Below are positions 3,994 to 5,499 of a stretch of 5,499 nt of DNA, in pieces (position 1 is the first letter of the stretch; each line of letters starts with the position of its first letter). A program made the position numbers and the translations under genes. Where the stretch lies: contig CAMJAJ010000115.1 in the NCBI GenBank assembly GCA_946403565.1, positions 1 to 5,499 of the forward strand, read 5' to 3'. Origin of the DNA: an uncultured Treponema sp. Lineage in GTDB: Bacteria; Spirochaetota; Spirochaetia; Treponematales; Treponemataceae. Under the pieces are notes generated by a model that was not told the origin of the DNA, did no database searches, and saw nothing but the letters and a program-made list of their open reading frames with translations.

Positions 3994-5499
3994 ATGAACT
4001 ACCTCAGCGAATTCATCGACTGGCACGAAGGCGAGAGCTACGAGGAGCTTAAGAAGGACTTCAAGATCCGCGTCCCGAAGGACTTCAACTTCTCATACGA
4101 CATCGTGGACCGCTACGCGCGGGAGGCCCCGGACAAACGCGCCATGATATGGTGCAACGACGCCGGGGAGGAGCACATCTGGAACTTCAAGCAGATCTCC
4201 GAGCTCTCGCAGAAGACGGCCGTCTTCCTGTCCAGGCAGGGCATCCGCAAGGGAGACGTCGTCATGGTCATCCTCCGCCGCCGTTACGAGTTCTGGTGGA
4301 TCATCCTTGCCCTGCACCGCATCGGGGCCATCTGCGTCCCCGCGACCAACCAGCTGCTGACCGACGACCTCGTGTACCGCAACAATAGCGCGGAAGTGAA
4401 GATGATCATCTCCTTTGACGACGGCCACATCGAGGGCCGCATCGAGGAGTCGCTCGCCCAGTCCCCCAGCGTCAAGTCCCTGGTCACGGTCTCAGGCGAG
4501 CGCAAGGGCTGGATAGACTTCCACAAGGAGCTGGAAAGCTGCGAGGCCAGTTTCCCCCGCCCCAGCGGAGAGGCCGCCTCGCACAACGACGACCCCATGC
4601 TCATGTACTTCACGAGCGGCACGTCCGGATACCCCAAGATGGTCATGCACTCCTACACATACCCCCTGGGCCACATCGTCACCGCCAAGTTCTGGCAGAA
4701 CGTCATGGACGACGGCCTGCACCTGAGCGTCGCCGAGACCGGCTGGGGCAAGGCGGTCTGGGGCAAGCTCTACGGCCAGTGGATTGCCGGCAGCGCGGTC
4801 TTCGTGTACGACATGCTCTCGTTCACGCCCGACCTCTTCTTCAAGAAGCTCTCGCAGTACAAGGTCAACACCTTCTGCGCCCCGCCGACGGCATACCGCT
4901 TCCTGATACGGCAGGACATGAGCAAGTACGACCTTTCCGCGCTCAAGTACTGCGTCACCGCGGGAGAGGCGCTCAACAGCGAGGTGTTCAACCGCTTCCT
5001 GGAGCAGACCGGAATCAAGATGTTCGAAGCCTACGGGCAGACGGAGACGACCGTCACCGCGGGCAACTTCCCCGGCATGACTCCCAAGCCCGGCTCCATG
5101 GGCAAGGCGGCCCCCGGCTACGACCTGGAGATAATCCGCCCGCAGGACGGCAAGAAGTGCGCCCCGCTTGAGACGGGAAGCCTGGTCGTCAGGCTGGGCA
5201 AGGACAAGCCCGTGGGCCTCATGCTCGGCTACTACAAGAACGAGGAGGCGACGCACAAGGCCCTGGACGGCGACTACTACGACACCGGCGACACGGCCTA
5301 CTACGACGATGACGGCTACATCTGGTTCGTGGGCCGGAACGATGACATCATCAAAAGCTCAGGATTCCGTGTCAGCCCCTTCGAGGTTGAGAGCGTCCTG
5401 ATGCAGCACCCGTCGGTGCTGGAGTGCGCCGTGACGGGCATCTCCGACCCCAAGCGCGGCCAGCTGGTAAAGGCGACCGTCGTGCTGAACAAGGGCTAC
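3994..5499 (+). CDS. Acyl-CoA synthetase, AMP-forming (medium-chain ACSM-like), 5' part
   Basis: Activates a carboxylic acid with ATP to an acyl-adenylate and then to an acyl-CoA (ANL superfamily, cytoplasmic). The frame is open to the window end with 502 residues visible. Relatives have about 540-580, so only part of the C-terminal domain is missing. Landmarks: the phosphate-binding loop YFTSGTSGYPK (205-215); SVAETGWGKAVWGKLYGQWI, typical of the ACSM branch; YGQTETT (347-353); YDTGD (429-433, Asp433 for ribose binding); and the hinge GRNDDIIKSSGFRVSPFEVE (447-466), which opens the mobile C-terminal domain. The catalytic lysine of the final A10 motif lies beyond the window. Gly348 occupies the place of the tryptophan that confines acetyl-CoA synthetases to acetate, so a longer or bulkier acid is plausible. 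The gene is co-directional with the carboxyltransferase, 25 bases downstream, and has its own ribosome binding site. The exact substrate (propionate, butyrate, medium-chain or aromatic acid) cannot be read from sequence alone. Confidence 0.93.
   Translation, partial: MNYLSEFIDWHEGESYEELKKDFKIRVPKDFNFSYDIVDRYAREAPDKRAMIWCNDAGEEHIWNFKQISELSQKTAVFLSRQGIRKGDVVMVILRRRYEFWWIILALHRIGAICVPATNQLLTDDLVYRNNSAEVKMIISFDDGHIEGRIEESLAQSPSVKSLVTVSGERKGWIDFHKELESCEASFPRPSGEAASHNDDPMLMYFTSGTSGYPKMVMHSYTYPLGHIVTAKFWQNVMDDGLHLSVAETGWGKAVWGKLYGQWIAGSAVFVYDMLSFTPDLFFKKLSQYKVNTFCAPPTAYRFLIRQDMSKYDLSALKYCVTAGEALNSEVFNRFLEQTGIKMFEAYGQTETTVTAGNFPGMTPKPGSMGKAAPGYDLEIIRPQDGKKCAPLETGSLVVRLGKDKPVGLMLGYYKNEEATHKALDGDYYDTGDTAYYDDDGYIWFVGRNDDIIKSSGFRVSPFEVESVLMQHPSVLECAVTGISDPKRGQLVKATVVLNKGY

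Noticed and set aside
4492..5256. A 254-codon antisense open frame inside the ligase gene
   Set aside because: It is a shadow of an unmistakable ANL-family gene, with no ribosome binding site or recognisable protein features.

Overview
The window is GC-rich bacterial DNA, roughly 60% G+C by eye. It is densely coding and shows standard sigma-70-type promoters and GGAGG ribosome binding sites. It holds four protein genes: the 3' end of a xylulokinase gene (xylB, +), a complete gene for a MetQ/NlpA-family methionine-binding protein (metQ, -), a complete biotin-dependent carboxyltransferase gene (PccB/MmdA type, +), and the 5' part of an acyl-CoA synthetase gene (AMP-forming, medium-chain type, +). 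The gene content (pentose catabolism, methionine uptake, short-chain acyl-CoA metabolism) fits a fermentative, perhaps gut-dwelling anaerobe. The MetQ has a Sec-type signal peptide but no lipobox, which suggests a periplasm. A GC-rich spirochaete is my best guess, held with low confidence because no phylogenetic marker is present.

Layout: xylB (2-1234) converges with metQ (2166-1375). The gap between them carries a strong hairpin with U-tracts on both sides, which looks like a bidirectional terminator (1257-1297). It also carries a small tandem repeat with hairpin-forming units (1309-1374) directly behind the metQ stop codon. metQ is divergent from the carboxylase operon. The 305-base gap between their start codons (2167-2471) contains a good promoter for each direction. 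The metQ promoter (2369-2341) predicts a 5' leader of about 168 bases with several complementary segments. The carboxylase promoter (2436-2464) sits so close to the ATG at 2472 that its transcript is predicted to be leaderless, which agrees with the absence of a Shine-Dalgarno sequence. A perfect 7-bp inverted repeat abuts its -35 box.

The carboxyltransferase (2472-3968) and the ligase (3994 to the window end) are 25 bases apart and almost certainly one operon. Together they suggest activation of a free carboxylic acid to its CoA thioester and biotin-dependent carboxyl transfer on an acyl-CoA, or the reverse direction in propionate-forming fermentation. No biotin carboxylase, biotin carrier or sodium-pump subunit lies in the window. 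I see no mobile element, CRISPR array, tRNA or rRNA, and no clearly new multi-gene system. The most unusual items are the predicted leaderless operon start, the cysteine-free orphan MetQ and the structured non-coding stretches flanking metQ.
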